Assembly: GCA_017513525.1 (NCBI GenBank)
Contig: JAFXFC010000052.1
Span: forward strand, 96,468 to 160,467
DNA from: Clostridia bacterium
Lineage (GTDB): Bacteria > Bacillota > Clostridia > Oscillospirales > Acutalibacteraceae
Length of the DNA stretch: 64,000 bases
Direction of reading: 5' to 3'
Part shown: one piece after another, positions 8,863 through 17,706 of the stretch
How the letters are laid out: every line of letters starts with the position of its first letter
Position numbering within the stretch: position 1 is the first letter of the stretch
The notes under the pieces: model-generated
What the model was told of the DNA's origin: nothing
Database searches by the model: none
Seen by the model: only the letters and a program-made list of their open reading frames with translations
Program-made: the position numbers and the translations under genes

Positions 8863-9935
8863 ACCTTGCTTTCCTCCTTATCCTTATTATTTTCTATATC
8901 TTTTCTTAAGAATTCGGGAATAACTTCGGGCAGGGGCTCGATGAAATCTTCTGCCGGTGTCTGAGGTTTATTCTTTTTGCGTTTTTTCTTTTTTGATTTA
9001 TTTTCGGGAGGTGCTTCCTGTTCTTTTGACTCTGTGTTATTGTCAGAGGAAGGCTCTTCGTTTTTCTCTTCTTCCTGTACAGGTTCTTTTATTTCTTCAG
9101 TTTTCGGAGCAGGAGCTTCTTCCTTTTTTTCTTTTATTTCTGTTTCTTTATTTTCTGCAGCAGCTGCACAAGCTTCTGTTATATTTTCGCCGTTTTCGGA
9201 GAATTTTCCGCAGAATGAAGCGTGAGGACAGCCCTTACAGCCGTTAAGTGTTGCACTCTGAAGACCTTTCTTTTCAGCAAGTCTGTTTGCAAGTGCCATA
9301 AGTATACCGAATACAAAGAAGCCGCCTGCGGGAAGAATAAACAAGGTCATGGGAGCAAGGCCGATATTGGCGAGTTTATCCGTAAAATCAAAGCCTGTAA
9401 ATGAGCCTAAATCAATATATGCACCGAGCATCGTATCAATTCCCGAGAGGAATGTGCCTGCACCGAGAATTTCTCTGACAGCACCCATGATAAAAAGTGC
9501 GGCGGTAAAGCCGATACCCATTCCGAGACCGTCAATGGCAGAAACTAAAACGGGATTTTTGCTGGCATACGCTTCTGCTCTTCCGAGAATGATACAGTTA
9601 ACAACAATAAGAGGAAGGAAAACACCCAATGACTGATCGAGTGCAGGAACAAATGCCTTTACGAGCATCTGAACCATAGTAACGAATGAAGCGATAATAA
9701 CTATGTATGCGGGAATTCGGGCCTTCTCTGGGATAACTTTTCTCATAGCAGAAATTACTACATTGGAGCAGATAAGAACTATTGTTGCCGCAATTCCCAT
9801 GCCTACACCGTTTATAACAGAGGTAGATGTAGCAAGGGTGGGACAAGTGCCGAGAACAAGTCTTAATACTGGATTTTCTTTAAGAAAGCCCTTTGTCAGC
9901 TCTTTGGCATAATTGTATTTTTTCTTTTCAGCCAT
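8859..9935 (-). CDS. rnfE: Rnf complex membrane subunit RnfE with long charged C-terminal extension
   Basis: Residues 1-225 are an ordinary RnfE/NqrD subunit: NPVLRLVLGTCPTLA near 21-35 and LPLIVVNCIILGRAEA near 108-123 carry the two intramembrane Cys, with about six helices. The protein continues to 358 residues, whereas RnfE is normally 200-230. The extra part begins with a CKGCPHASFC cluster (C-x2-C-x5-C, residues 233-242), then a low-complexity Glu/Lys/Pro-rich stretch and a KKKKRKKN block near 315-325. The extension is in frame with the downstream overlap to rnfA, so it is not a frameshift product. Confidence 0.93.
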   Translation of the reverse strand: MAEKKKYNYAKELTKGFLKENPVLRLVLGTCPTLATSTSVINGVGMGIAATIVLICSNVVISAMRKVIPEKARIPAYIVIIASFVTMVQMLVKAFVPALDQSLGVFLPLIVVNCIILGRAEAYASKNPVLVSAIDGLGMGIGFTAALFIMGAVREILGAGTFLSGIDTMLGAYIDLGSFTGFDFTDKLANIGLAPMTLFILPAGGFFVFGILMALANRLAEKKGLQSATLNGCKGCPHASFCGKFSENGENITEACAAAAENKETEIKEKKEEAPAPKTEEIKEPVQEEEKNEEPSSDNNTESKEQEAPPENKSKKKKRKKNKPQTPAEDFIEPLPEVIPEFLRKDIENNKDKEESKV

Positions 9936-9937
9936 TT

Positions 9938-10495
9938 TTATCCCTCCTTCACTGCTTCATAAATTGACAGTGCTTCATTTACTGCATTTGTAACTGCTTT
10001 TGTGGTAATAGTAGCACTGGTAATTGCAAGAATTTCATTTTCCGTCGGTGTTGCATTTTTAATTACAGAGAAAGTACCTGAACCGCCGATATACTGAGAA
10101 AGGAAGCTTTCTTTTTTTGCGTTCATACCGAGTCCCGGAGTTTCATTTATTGTGAGAATGCTCAGTCCCGTGACCTTGCCGTCAGTATCAACGCCGGTCA
10201 TGACTTCAACTGCTCCGCCGTAGCCTGAAGCGCTTGTTGTGAAAACATAGCCTACCGTCTTGCCGTCAGAGGAGCCTTTATAATATTCCGAGCCGTCAGC
10301 GGCCGTTTCTTTGCTGAATGTGTCGGCATCAGGTAACACCTGAAGTCTTGCTTCATCAGCGGCTTTTTCGTTGTTGCTTGTTATAATTGGGTCTGTGACT
10401 GTGTTTATGTATGCTAAAATTCCTGCAGCAACAGCACATATCAGGAACAGGGAAAGTGCGGTTTTTAAGATCATTTTTATATCTTTGCCATTCAT
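9938..10495 (-). CDS. rnfG: Rnf complex flavoprotein subunit RnfG
   Basis: Subunit of 185 residues with one N-terminal membrane helix (about 9-30) and an extracytoplasmic FMN-binding domain. FMN is normally attached covalently by ApbE to the last Thr of an S/T-G-A-T motif; here the motif reads ITSATITTKAV (about residues 158-168), keeping the Thr but with Ser where Gly is usual. The apbE gene at 13803-14843 in the same locus is the likely flavin transferase. Start overlaps the rnfD stop by one base; a three-base-range gap leads to rnfE. Confidence 0.93.
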   Translation of the reverse strand: MNGKDIKMILKTALSLFLICAVAAGILAYINTVTDPIITSNNEKAADEARLQVLPDADTFSKETAADGSEYYKGSSDGKTVGYVFTTSASGYGGAVEVMTGVDTDGKVTGLSILTINETPGLGMNAKKESFLSQYIGGSGTFSVIKNATPTENEILAITSATITTKAVTNAVNEALSIYEAVKEG

Positions 10496-11523
10496 TATGC
10501 AGCACCCTCCTTAGCCTTTTTTTCTTTCTTTTTCTTAATAAAACCGAAATATTTCGGTGCAGTTGCTTTTTCAATAAGAGGCACTGCAATATTCATAAGA
10601 AGAATCGAATAGGAAACACCTTCGGGTAGTGAACCGAAAAGTCTTATAACTGATGTAAGAATTCCGCATCCGATACCGAAGACTATTTTGCCCTTCATGG
10701 TGATAGGACTTGTTGAATAGTCTGTTGCCATAAAGAATGCACCGAGTAACAGTCCTCCGCCGAGTAATTCATATACGGTAAAGGTAACATTAAAGCCTGA
10801 AGAAATGAGCATGAATACAGCAACGGTAGCAATATAAGAACCGGGAATAGCAATGCTTATAATTCCTCTGAGAATAAGATAAATCGCACCTAAGATAAGT
10901 GCAACGGAACAAACTTCACCGATACAGCCTGCTCTTACACCGAAAAGCATATTAAAGAACTTGGGAAGATCGCCGTCTGCAAGAAGCATATCCATCTGGG
11001 CTGATATATCACCTGAAAGATCAATGCCTGATAAATGGGCGAGGGGAGTTGCTGTAGTAAGAGCATCTACGGTGTTCTTTGCAGGAGCCGTAAAGCCTGT
11101 CATAGCTGAGGCAAAGGAAACAAGAAGCACTATTCTTGCTGTAATTGCGGGGTTTGCGAAATTATGACCTATACCGCCGAACATCTGCTTTGCAATGACT
11201 ATTGCCACAAAGGAACCTACTACACACATCCAGATTGGGATACCCACGGGAAGATTGAATGCCAGAAGAAGTCCCGTTACAACGGCACTGAGATCTCCTA
11301 TAGAAGAGGAGCGTTTCATTATTTTTCTTGAAAGAAATTCGAACAGCACACAGCTTATAATACATACTGCAATAACAAGTGCTGCTCTTATACCGAATAC
11401 CGCAACGCCTGCAAAGGCTGCGGGGATAAGTGAAATTATAACATCAAGCATTATGCCCGTTACCGTACCCGAGCTTTTTGTATGGGGGGAGGCACTTACG
11501 GTAAGAATTGTTTTGTCACTCAT
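10495..11523 (-). CDS. rnfD: Rnf complex membrane subunit RnfD
   Basis: Integral membrane subunit of 342 residues with eight to ten helices, homologous to NqrB/RnfD. The ATG at 11523 (MSDKTILTVSASPH) shares its first base with the rnfC stop (taATG); an open frame extends further upstream inside rnfC but that part is antiphase shadow. The segment GGLLLGAFFMATDYSTSPITMKGK carries the covalent flavin site region, with Thr in ATDYSTSP. Ends KKKEKKAKEGAA. Part of the contiguous rnfCDGEAB order. Confidence 0.95.
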   Translation of the reverse strand: MSDKTILTVSASPHTKSSGTVTGIMLDVIISLIPAAFAGVAVFGIRAALVIAVCIISCVLFEFLSRKIMKRSSSIGDLSAVVTGLLLAFNLPVGIPIWMCVVGSFVAIVIAKQMFGGIGHNFANPAITARIVLLVSFASAMTGFTAPAKNTVDALTTATPLAHLSGIDLSGDISAQMDMLLADGDLPKFFNMLFGVRAGCIGEVCSVALILGAIYLILRGIISIAIPGSYIATVAVFMLISSGFNVTFTVYELLGGGLLLGAFFMATDYSTSPITMKGKIVFGIGCGILTSVIRLFGSLPEGVSYSILLMNIAVPLIEKATAPKYFGFIKKKKEKKAKEGAA

Positions 11524-12872
11524 TATTTCACACCTGCCTGTCTCATTACTTCTTTTGCAAGACGCATATGCTGTACCAAGGGTTTTCCTGCAGGACATGA
11601 ATATGCACAGCTTCCGCATTCCATGCAAACGGATGTGCCGAGCTTTGAGAGCATTTCGGCATCCTTCAGTGCTGCAAACTTTTCTATCTGAGTGGGAATA
11701 AGGCTCATGGGACAAGCCGCATGGCATCTTCCGCAACGGATACATTCTCTTTCGGGTTTTATTCTTGCGGCATTTTTTGAAAATGCAAGAATTGCATTGT
11801 TGCTTTTGAGAAGAGGTACATCTGTGCCCGTGACAGCAGTACCCATCATGGGTCCGCCTGATAATATCTTATAAGGCTCTTCGGTAAAGCCGCCGCAGAA
11901 ATCGATTATCTGCTGGAATTCCATGCCTATGGGAACACGGACATTCATAGGATCCTTTATACAGTTACCGCTGACGGTAACAGAGCGGCTTGTAAGGGGT
12001 TTTCCTGTTTTTAAGTATCTTGAAACAAATGCAGTGCTGGCAACATTCATAACAACACAGCCTACATCAGAGGGGAGACCGCCTGCAGGGACCTTTCTGC
12101 CTGTTGCTGAAAGCACCATCATTTTTTCAGCCCCCTGAGGATAACGGGATTTTAATGTCATAAGTCGCACAATGTTTCCGTGGTCGATATCACTATCGGC
12201 AATATCTTTAAGTATTTTTATTGCCTGAGGCTTATTATCCTCAACTGCAATTATTACTCTCTTGAAGCCGAGGATTTCCTGTAATGTATAAACACCGCCC
12301 ATAATATTCCATGAATTTTCCAAGCATTCACGGTAGTCTACCGTAATGTAAGGCTCACATTCGGCAGCATTTATTATAAGAGTGTCTATATCCTTGTCTT
12401 CGGGAGTGTTAAGCTTTACATGAGTAGGGAAGCCTGCACCGCCGAGACCTACAAGTCCTGATTCGCGAATAGCCTTTACGAGCTCCGCCTTGTTTGTGAC
12501 GCGAGGAGCTTCAATTCCCTCAAAAAGCTTCATTTCTCCGTCTGATTCTATAGTAACGGCAGGTGCCATTTTTCCGTTTGCAAGCTTTACATCCTGAACA
12601 GCAATGACCTTGCCCGAAACAGAAGCGTGTATCGGTGCACTGACGTATTTGTCACTGTCACCTACTATCTGACCCACACCTACATAATCGCCCTTTTTGA
12701 CTGTTGGTGTGCAGGGTGCGCCTATGTGTTGAAGCATAGGCAGTGTAACAGTTTCGGGAATCGGGATCCTTACGGTTTCTTTTTCGGCTGTGAGCTTATT
12801 GTGAGCAACAGCTACGCCGCCTTTACCCTTGCCGATCGCTTTAAGGATGGCATCGGGGCTTAATTTACCCAT
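11523..12872 (-). CDS. rnfC: Rnf complex NADH-binding subunit RnfC
   Basis: Peripheral cytosolic subunit of 449 residues that binds FMN and NAD(H). GLVGLGGAGFPTHVKL (about residues 135-150) is the Gly-rich nucleotide-binding loop shared with NuoF/NqrF-type proteins, and the C-terminus has two [4Fe-4S] sites, CIRCGRCHAACP and CMECGSCAYSCP. First of the six rnf genes; its start overlaps the Gx-family gene by eight bases. In anaerobes the complex couples reduced ferredoxin to NAD reduction and Na+ or H+ export. Confidence 0.96.
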   Translation of the reverse strand: MGKLSPDAILKAIGKGKGGVAVAHNKLTAEKETVRIPIPETVTLPMLQHIGAPCTPTVKKGDYVGVGQIVGDSDKYVSAPIHASVSGKVIAVQDVKLANGKMAPAVTIESDGEMKLFEGIEAPRVTNKAELVKAIRESGLVGLGGAGFPTHVKLNTPEDKDIDTLIINAAECEPYITVDYRECLENSWNIMGGVYTLQEILGFKRVIIAVEDNKPQAIKILKDIADSDIDHGNIVRLMTLKSRYPQGAEKMMVLSATGRKVPAGGLPSDVGCVVMNVASTAFVSRYLKTGKPLTSRSVTVSGNCIKDPMNVRVPIGMEFQQIIDFCGGFTEEPYKILSGGPMMGTAVTGTDVPLLKSNNAILAFSKNAARIKPERECIRCGRCHAACPMSLIPTQIEKFAALKDAEMLSKLGTSVCMECGSCAYSCPAGKPLVQHMRLAKEVMRQAGVK

Positions 12873-13437
12873 AATTTTTTCCTCCGTTTTCTTGAGTTTT
12901 ATATAAATTCTTGTGGTCGAAAATTTTTAGCTTTTTCAGATGTGGGAGAGTTAAATTCAAAGTTACACCTGTTATAACTCCGAATACTGCTCCCGAAATG
13001 AGAAGAATGGGCATATATCCCAAAAATAAGCTGCTGCCCGCGATAATTGAGGCGGCTGAAAGCTGTCCTATATTGTGCATAACTGAGCTTAAAACCGATA
13101 TGCCCGTGTATGACAGCTTTTCTTTGCTTAGTTTCATTGAGAAATACATTGTGAGCACGCTTAATATTCCTCCGAAAAGGGATATGAAGCCTGCACTCGC
13201 ACCTGACAGCAAGGAAGCGAAGCCCGCTTTTATAACAGCAATACCCAAAGCCGGCAAAAGTCCCAATGCTGAGCAGGTGAACATTACAATTATATTGGAA
13301 AAACCGGGTTTTATCCCCATTGGCAGGGGAAAAGCCGAAAGAAGCAATTTTTCAATAAAGGAAAGTGCCAGTGCCAAGGCACCGAGAATTCCCGTTATTG
13401 CAATTAAAAAAATTTTTTGATGTCTTTTTTTATTCAT
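12865..13437 (-). CDS. Gx transporter family / heptaprenyl diphosphate synthase component I-like membrane protein
   Basis: Membrane protein of 190 residues with five or six helices and the recognisable segment FPLPMGIKPGFSNIIVMF, typical of the family annotated as Gx transporter or Hpre_diP_synt_I. Genes of this family regularly sit next to apbE and NusG-II genes in Clostridia. Its role beside Rnf is unknown; a part in flavin or quinone supply is only a guess. Last residues overlap rnfC by eight bases and it starts one base after the NusG-II gene ends. Confidence 0.85.
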   Translation of the reverse strand: MNKKRHQKIFLIAITGILGALALALSFIEKLLLSAFPLPMGIKPGFSNIIVMFTCSALGLLPALGIAVIKAGFASLLSGASAGFISLFGGILSVLTMYFSMKLSKEKLSYTGISVLSSVMHNIGQLSAASIIAGSSLFLGYMPILLISGAVFGVITGVTLNLTLPHLKKLKIFDHKNLYKTQENGGKNYG

Positions 13438-13438
13438 A

Positions 13439-13813
13439 TCAATAGGTTACGGTGTCGGGAGCTTTACTGCTCCTGCCTGTAAGTTTTATTATCGTTTTGT
13501 TCGGAATACAAACCGCAATATCGCCGGGCTTTGAGAGCTTTCCGCAATTTACACAGTCAAGACCCATGCAGTCCGATGAAATGAAAGAGATCTGACCGTG
13601 TGAAATTTCTATCTCAACCCCGTTATTGAGAGTGACGGTATAGGTGTTATACACATCCGATAGATTAATATTATAAAGAGTTTCGCCGTCTGCGATTATC
13701 TGTGCAGATGCTTCGGAACTGTTTTTAGAAAAGAGAAGCAAAAGACAGGCTGCCAAAATTGCTGCAAAAATTATTATAATGTCGTTTTTTTTGAAAAAAT
13801 CTTTAATTTTCAT
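13439..13813 (-). CDS. NusG domain II-containing membrane-anchored protein
   Basis: Protein of 124 residues with one N-terminal membrane helix (about 12-29) and a small beta domain of the NusG-II type. The conserved Cys-containing block SSDCMGLDCVNCG and the following IAVCIPNKTIIKL are the family signature. Topology suggests the domain faces outward. It overlaps apbE by 11 bases and sits between apbE and the Gx gene, an arrangement known from clostridial rnf loci; its function in that context is not established. Confidence 0.85.
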   Translation of the reverse strand: MKIKDFFKKNDIIIIFAAILAACLLLLFSKNSSEASAQIIADGETLYNINLSDVYNTYTVTLNNGVEIEISHGQISFISSDCMGLDCVNCGKLSKPGDIAVCIPNKTIIKLTGRSSKAPDTVTY

Positions 13814-14843
13814 TGTAATCCAAGTATTTATAGTCGGAAGAAGTGAGCTCCAAAGCTTCTTTTAAGCCGTCTGTAACATAATATGTTTTGTTTTTGAATA
13901 CAAAAACAGCTTCCGATGAAAAAGATTTCAGGCTCACAAGGGACTCTGCATTAAGACCGTTTATAAATAAAGCGGTGGAAAGTGCATCTGCCGTGATGCC
14001 TGAGGGCGAAACTACCGTTACCGAAATGAGCTCATTCTCAACGGGATAACCTGTTTTCGGATCAAGTATATGGTGATAGGTTTTTGAGTTTTCTGTAAAT
14101 GTTTTTTCATAGCTTCCCGAGGTGGAAACAAAAACAGCATTTTTCGGGGCGAGCTTCAGTGTCGCAAAATAAGAATTGGCTGATAGGAAAGGGTCTCTTA
14201 TTCCGATAGTCCAATGACTGCCTGAGGGGTTTTCTCCGAAGGCTAAAACTGTGCCGCCGAGACTCATAATGAATGGGATATCTTTATGCTTTACAGCTTC
14301 AAAAGCGGCATCACAGGCGGCTCCCTTGCCGAGTGCTCCCATGTCTATTTCAATGTCTTCAATTGCAATTTTATTGCCGTCTATAGCTATTTTATCTATA
14401 TCAATGAGGGGAAGCTGTTCTTCAATGTCGCTTGCCTTCGGAAGAGAGGGTGTCTCCGTGTTAAATCCCCAAAGAGAAGTGAGCTTACCTATTGATATGT
14501 CAACCCTCCTGCCGAGCTTATTACAAACGCTTATGCTGTCTGATAAAACACTTGTTAAATAGTCAGAGGCTTGTATGCCACCATTCTTATTAAGAGTATA
14601 AATTTCAGCATTTTCGTCGGTATTGGATAATGCCTTATCTGCATTACGGACAGCGCTGTTTATCAGAGAAAAAACTTCTTCGTTTAATTGTTCATCTTGG
14701 GAAAATATTTTTGCCGAGAGGATACTGCCCATTGCAAAGGATGTTTTTTCGGTGAATTTTTCTTGGCATCCCGAAAAAATAACAATAAAAAATAACAGGC
14801 ACAACAGCATGAGTGTTTTTAATGTTGCTGCGGACTTTTTCAT
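13803..14843 (-). CDS. apbE: FAD:protein FMN transferase (ApbE), lipoprotein
   Basis: Protein of 346 residues. The start has a lipoprotein signal ending FSGC, so the mature enzyme is tethered outside the membrane. ApbE motifs are visible: TSFAMGSILSAKIFS near residue 35, DMGALGKGAACD near 170 and the C-terminal HHILDPKTGYPVEN, which includes Mg- and FAD-binding residues. It transfers FMN from FAD to Thr in target proteins; RnfG and RnfD encoded downstream are the expected substrates. First gene of the rnf transcript. Confidence 0.95.
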   Translation of the reverse strand: MKKSAATLKTLMLLCLLFFIVIFSGCQEKFTEKTSFAMGSILSAKIFSQDEQLNEEVFSLINSAVRNADKALSNTDENAEIYTLNKNGGIQASDYLTSVLSDSISVCNKLGRRVDISIGKLTSLWGFNTETPSLPKASDIEEQLPLIDIDKIAIDGNKIAIEDIEIDMGALGKGAACDAAFEAVKHKDIPFIMSLGGTVLAFGENPSGSHWTIGIRDPFLSANSYFATLKLAPKNAVFVSTSGSYEKTFTENSKTYHHILDPKTGYPVENELISVTVVSPSGITADALSTALFINGLNAESLVSLKSFSSEAVFVFKNKTYYVTDGLKEALELTSSDYKYLDYNEN

Positions 14844-14903
14844 TGGGATCGTACCTTCCGTTAATACTTCAGTTTTATATTATATCAACTAAATATCAAT
14901 TAG

Positions 14904-14947
14904 TAAAGAATAAAATTTAACAATAATAAAGAATAAAATTTAACAAT
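14904..14947. repeat. Two tandem 21-base direct repeats in a divergent promoter region
   Basis: The 21-base unit starting taaagaataaaattt occurs at 14904-14924 and again at 14927-14947, a 23-base period (about two helical turns). It lies in the 191-base gap between apbE (minus) and the first sortase gene (plus), so it could be a paired regulator site for either side, or simply AT-rich slippage. Confidence 0.6.
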
Positions 14948-14967
14948 TATTACTTTATTATAAATAC

Positions 14968-14996
14968 TTGTAATATATTTTTTTTTATGATATGAT
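14968..14996 (+). promoter_or_regulatory. Probable promoter for the sortase locus
   Basis: TTGTAA (14968-14973), 17-base spacer and TATGAT (14991-14996), 38 bases before the first sortase start at 15035 and just downstream of the tandem repeats. Confidence 0.5.
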
Positions 14997-15034
14997 ATTA
15001 CCGTACATTGATTTTTTTACGGCAGGTGAATTAG

Positions 15035-16171
15035 ATGGATACATTAAATAAGGAAAAAGCTCCCGAAGCAGGGGAAGTGTTCCTCGGAATTTCTTTATCC
15101 GACGGAGAGCCTGTTCACACTGAAGCTAAAGATTTGTATCTTGATGAAGTTTTTGATACAGAAGAAGATAAAAGGGATATAGAAACGGCGAAAAAAAATA
15201 CAATGACGCCCATGGATAAAAGAATAATAACCGTTCTTTGGTTATTGAATGCTGCAGTTTTTGCTTTTATCGGTCTGTTTATTAATTTTACGGGCAGTGA
15301 CGATGCTTATGCTCCCATAAAAGAAGAAGCCCGTTTCGAGGGAGAAGAAGGTGCCGCCTCCTACTATGACGGTAGTTTGGTTTTCGGAGATTCCATAACA
15401 CCCAATTATGCCGAAACAGAATATCCGAGCGGAATGATAAAAGGCTTCGAGCCTCTTTATTCTGAAAATTCGGATACGGTAGGTTGGATAAGAATTCCTG
15501 ATACCAATGTGGATCATGTTATTCTTCAGACGGACAATCATACCGATTATGACCGTACAACATTCTTCGGTGACTACTATGTCGGCGGCAGTCTTTTTAT
15601 GGATTACCGTAACCGGATAGCAAAAGGAAGCAATACTCTTTCTAAAAATACAATTATCTACGGTCACTATCTGAAGAATCAGAGAGGTATGTTTTCCGAT
15701 CTTGATAAATATATGGATGTTGAATATTATAAAGAGCATCCCGTTATTGAAATGAGTACACTTTATTCCCGTTATCAGTGGAAGATAATCGGTGCGTTTA
15801 TTGCAGTTGTTGAAGAACAGTACGATAACAGCCTGTTTTATTATTGGTATGATAATTTTTCTGATTCCAATACTCTCGGCTTTGCAAATGAAGTAGCATT
15901 CAGAAGCTATTTTGTCAATCCGGCTATAGATGTTCAGCCTACGGATAAGTTTTTAACACTGTCCACCTGCAGTCACTCAATGGATATTGACGGAATGGTA
16001 AATGCCCGTTTCGTAGTCGTTGCAAGACTTGTAAGAGACGGCGAGAGCGCAGAGGTCGATGTTTCGGCTGCTTATGAAAATCCCACTCGCAGGATGCCTC
16101 AGCTGTGGTATGACCAGAATGGACTTCAGAACCCGTATTCACAGTACGCAATATGGGATGCGTTTGCTTAA
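15035..16171 (+). CDS. Class B sortase
   Basis: Membrane-anchored transpeptidase of 378 residues. A cytosolic acidic N-terminus (1-60) is followed by one membrane helix (about 62-85) and an outward sortase domain. Catalytic residues are visible: His211 in IIYGHYLKNQRGMF, Cys312 in TLSTCSHSM and Arg325 in NARFVVVARLVR. Class B enzymes cut NPxT-type signals and attach proteins to peptidoglycan or to pilus-like polymers. The C-terminal tail after the core, RDGESAEVDVS...NPYSQY, is nearly repeated in the second sortase at 17703, so the two arose by duplication. First gene of a five-gene surface locus. Confidence 0.93.
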   Translation: MDTLNKEKAPEAGEVFLGISLSDGEPVHTEAKDLYLDEVFDTEEDKRDIETAKKNTMTPMDKRIITVLWLLNAAVFAFIGLFINFTGSDDAYAPIKEEARFEGEEGAASYYDGSLVFGDSITPNYAETEYPSGMIKGFEPLYSENSDTVGWIRIPDTNVDHVILQTDNHTDYDRTTFFGDYYVGGSLFMDYRNRIAKGSNTLSKNTIIYGHYLKNQRGMFSDLDKYMDVEYYKEHPVIEMSTLYSRYQWKIIGAFIAVVEEQYDNSLFYYWYDNFSDSNTLGFANEVAFRSYFVNPAIDVQPTDKFLTLSTCSHSMDIDGMVNARFVVVARLVRDGESAEVDVSAAYENPTRRMPQLWYDQNGLQNPYSQYAIWDAFA

Positions 16172-16224
16172 AAAATTCTAAGTGTTAATGTATACAACTA
16201 TTTTTAAGAAAGGGGAACATAAAA

Positions 16225-17706
16225 ATGTCAGAGACTGAAAAGACTAAGAATAACGAAGTCATCACTGAAGAAAGTGTTGATGATATTCTTGCGGGAATTC
16301 TTAATCCTGACGGCACATTTAATGATGATTTTAACGGACTTTTTGCAAAATATGTAGGTGGCGGAGTGAACACTGCACCTGTTCCCGATGTTGATCTTTC
16401 CGACAGAAGCGATGAGAGTATACCGAAGGAGAGAATCGAGTATGATTCCGGTGAGTTTATTCCTTCCGTTGAGAGCACTGCAGATGAAAGAATAGCAGAA
16501 AAAATACCTCAGAATATCAGAAATATTTATAATGATGCGTCAAGTGATGCTCAAAGACCTGAATTTACTTCAACCGGTGATGTAAGATATCCCACTATGG
16601 GCGTGGGTGCTTCCGAGCAGAGAGTCGTTTTTGATGCAGATTGGGAAGAAAAGGCAAAACAGGAGGCTGCAAGACTTGAAAGAGTCCGTCAGGACAGAAT
16701 GCTCCGAGGTGACAGTGCATATGCGCGTACTTTTGTTGCAGGCGGAATGTATATGCCTCAGAGAAATCCTTATGTGAATGTCCCTGATACTAATCCTCTT
16801 TATGTAGATCCTTTGTCAAGGGATGCTGATTTTGAAGGTGCAGGCGAAGCATCCGAGTATTATAACAGTAACAAAAAACCTTTTTTTCCGGAGGGTTTTT
16901 CCGCGGCTCCAAGAAGTAGTTTTGCTGCGGGCGGAAAAACCGAATATTTAAAAAGCAGCAGACAAACATCAGGCACGGCAATAGGAGGTAATCCTTTAAG
17001 AATGCCTGTTAACACAGATGCCGATTGGCTGAAGGTAGAAGAAAAACCGGATAAGAAGAAAAAGAAGCTCAGTTTTTCTAAGAAAAGAAAGGCTGCTTCT
17101 CTTCCTGTGCAGAAAGAGCCTGATATAGATGTTACGGAAAAGACTCCCGAAGCTGAAAATTTTTCAGATGATATTCCCGAGCAGCAGATGAGAGTTCCCG
17201 CTTTTTCGGAAGAAGAGCTTTCTGAGGTCAAAGATGAAACCAGAGATCTTCGTTCAACAGTTGCCGAAATCGTAGATAAATACAATAAACGCAACGAAGA
17301 AGAAGCAAGAAAAAAGCTTGAGGAAGAAACAAGACTTGAAGAGCTTCGCAGAGAAGAAGAGCTTCGCGAGAGAAGAAGACAGGAAGAAATACGGCTTCTT
17401 AAGAAAAGTATGAGTCCTGAGCTTTGTGAAGCTATAGACAGTGAAGAAGAAGCCCCGTCTTTTGCCGAATATGATGATTTTTCAACTGTAACTTCAGATG
17501 AAAAGCCGAACGCTTCAGAGAAAATATTCGGCATTGTTTTTGATCCCGCGATTATTGACGGTGCAGATTATATGGAACAGTTGAATGTGAATTCTTCAGA
17601 GAATCAATTTTTTGAAGCTGATAAAAAAGAAGCTCCGAAGATGAAAGGGAAGAAAAATAAAGGCAAAAAAAAGTCCGCAAAAACGGACGAAAGGAAATTT
17701 AAGTGA
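16225..17706 (+). CDS. Unknown charged cytosolic protein between two sortases
   Basis: Not recognised. It has 493 residues, no signal peptide and no membrane helix. The first 60 residues are acidic; 270-300 holds a Lys-rich stretch KPDKKKKKLSFSKKRK; 345-400 is a strongly charged Glu/Arg heptad-like region (EEARKKLEEETRLEELRREE) that should form a coiled coil; the C-terminus is Lys-rich (KGKKNKGKKKSAK). Low complexity makes homology hard to judge. It sits 53 bases after the first sortase, with AGAAAGGGG before its start, and its stop overlaps the second sortase's possible GTG start. It may be a cytosolic adaptor for the surface locus; that is inference from position only. Confidence 0.8.
   Translation: MSETEKTKNNEVITEESVDDILAGILNPDGTFNDDFNGLFAKYVGGGVNTAPVPDVDLSDRSDESIPKERIEYDSGEFIPSVESTADERIAEKIPQNIRNIYNDASSDAQRPEFTSTGDVRYPTMGVGASEQRVVFDADWEEKAKQEAARLERVRQDRMLRGDSAYARTFVAGGMYMPQRNPYVNVPDTNPLYVDPLSRDADFEGAGEASEYYNSNKKPFFPEGFSAAPRSSFAAGGKTEYLKSSRQTSGTAIGGNPLRMPVNTDADWLKVEEKPDKKKKKLSFSKKRKAASLPVQKEPDIDVTEKTPEAENFSDDIPEQQMRVPAFSEEELSEVKDETRDLRSTVAEIVDKYNKRNEEEARKKLEEETRLEELRREEELRERRRQEEIRLLKKSMSPELCEAIDSEEEAPSFAEYDDFSTVTSDEKPNASEKIFGIVFDPAIIDGADYMEQLNVNSSENQFFEADKKEAPKMKGKKNKGKKKSAKTDERKFK

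Noticed and set aside
16860..17534. 224-residue Ser-rich open frame opposite the coiled-coil protein
   Set aside because: The Ser runs are the complement of the Glu/Arg-rich codons of the real gene.
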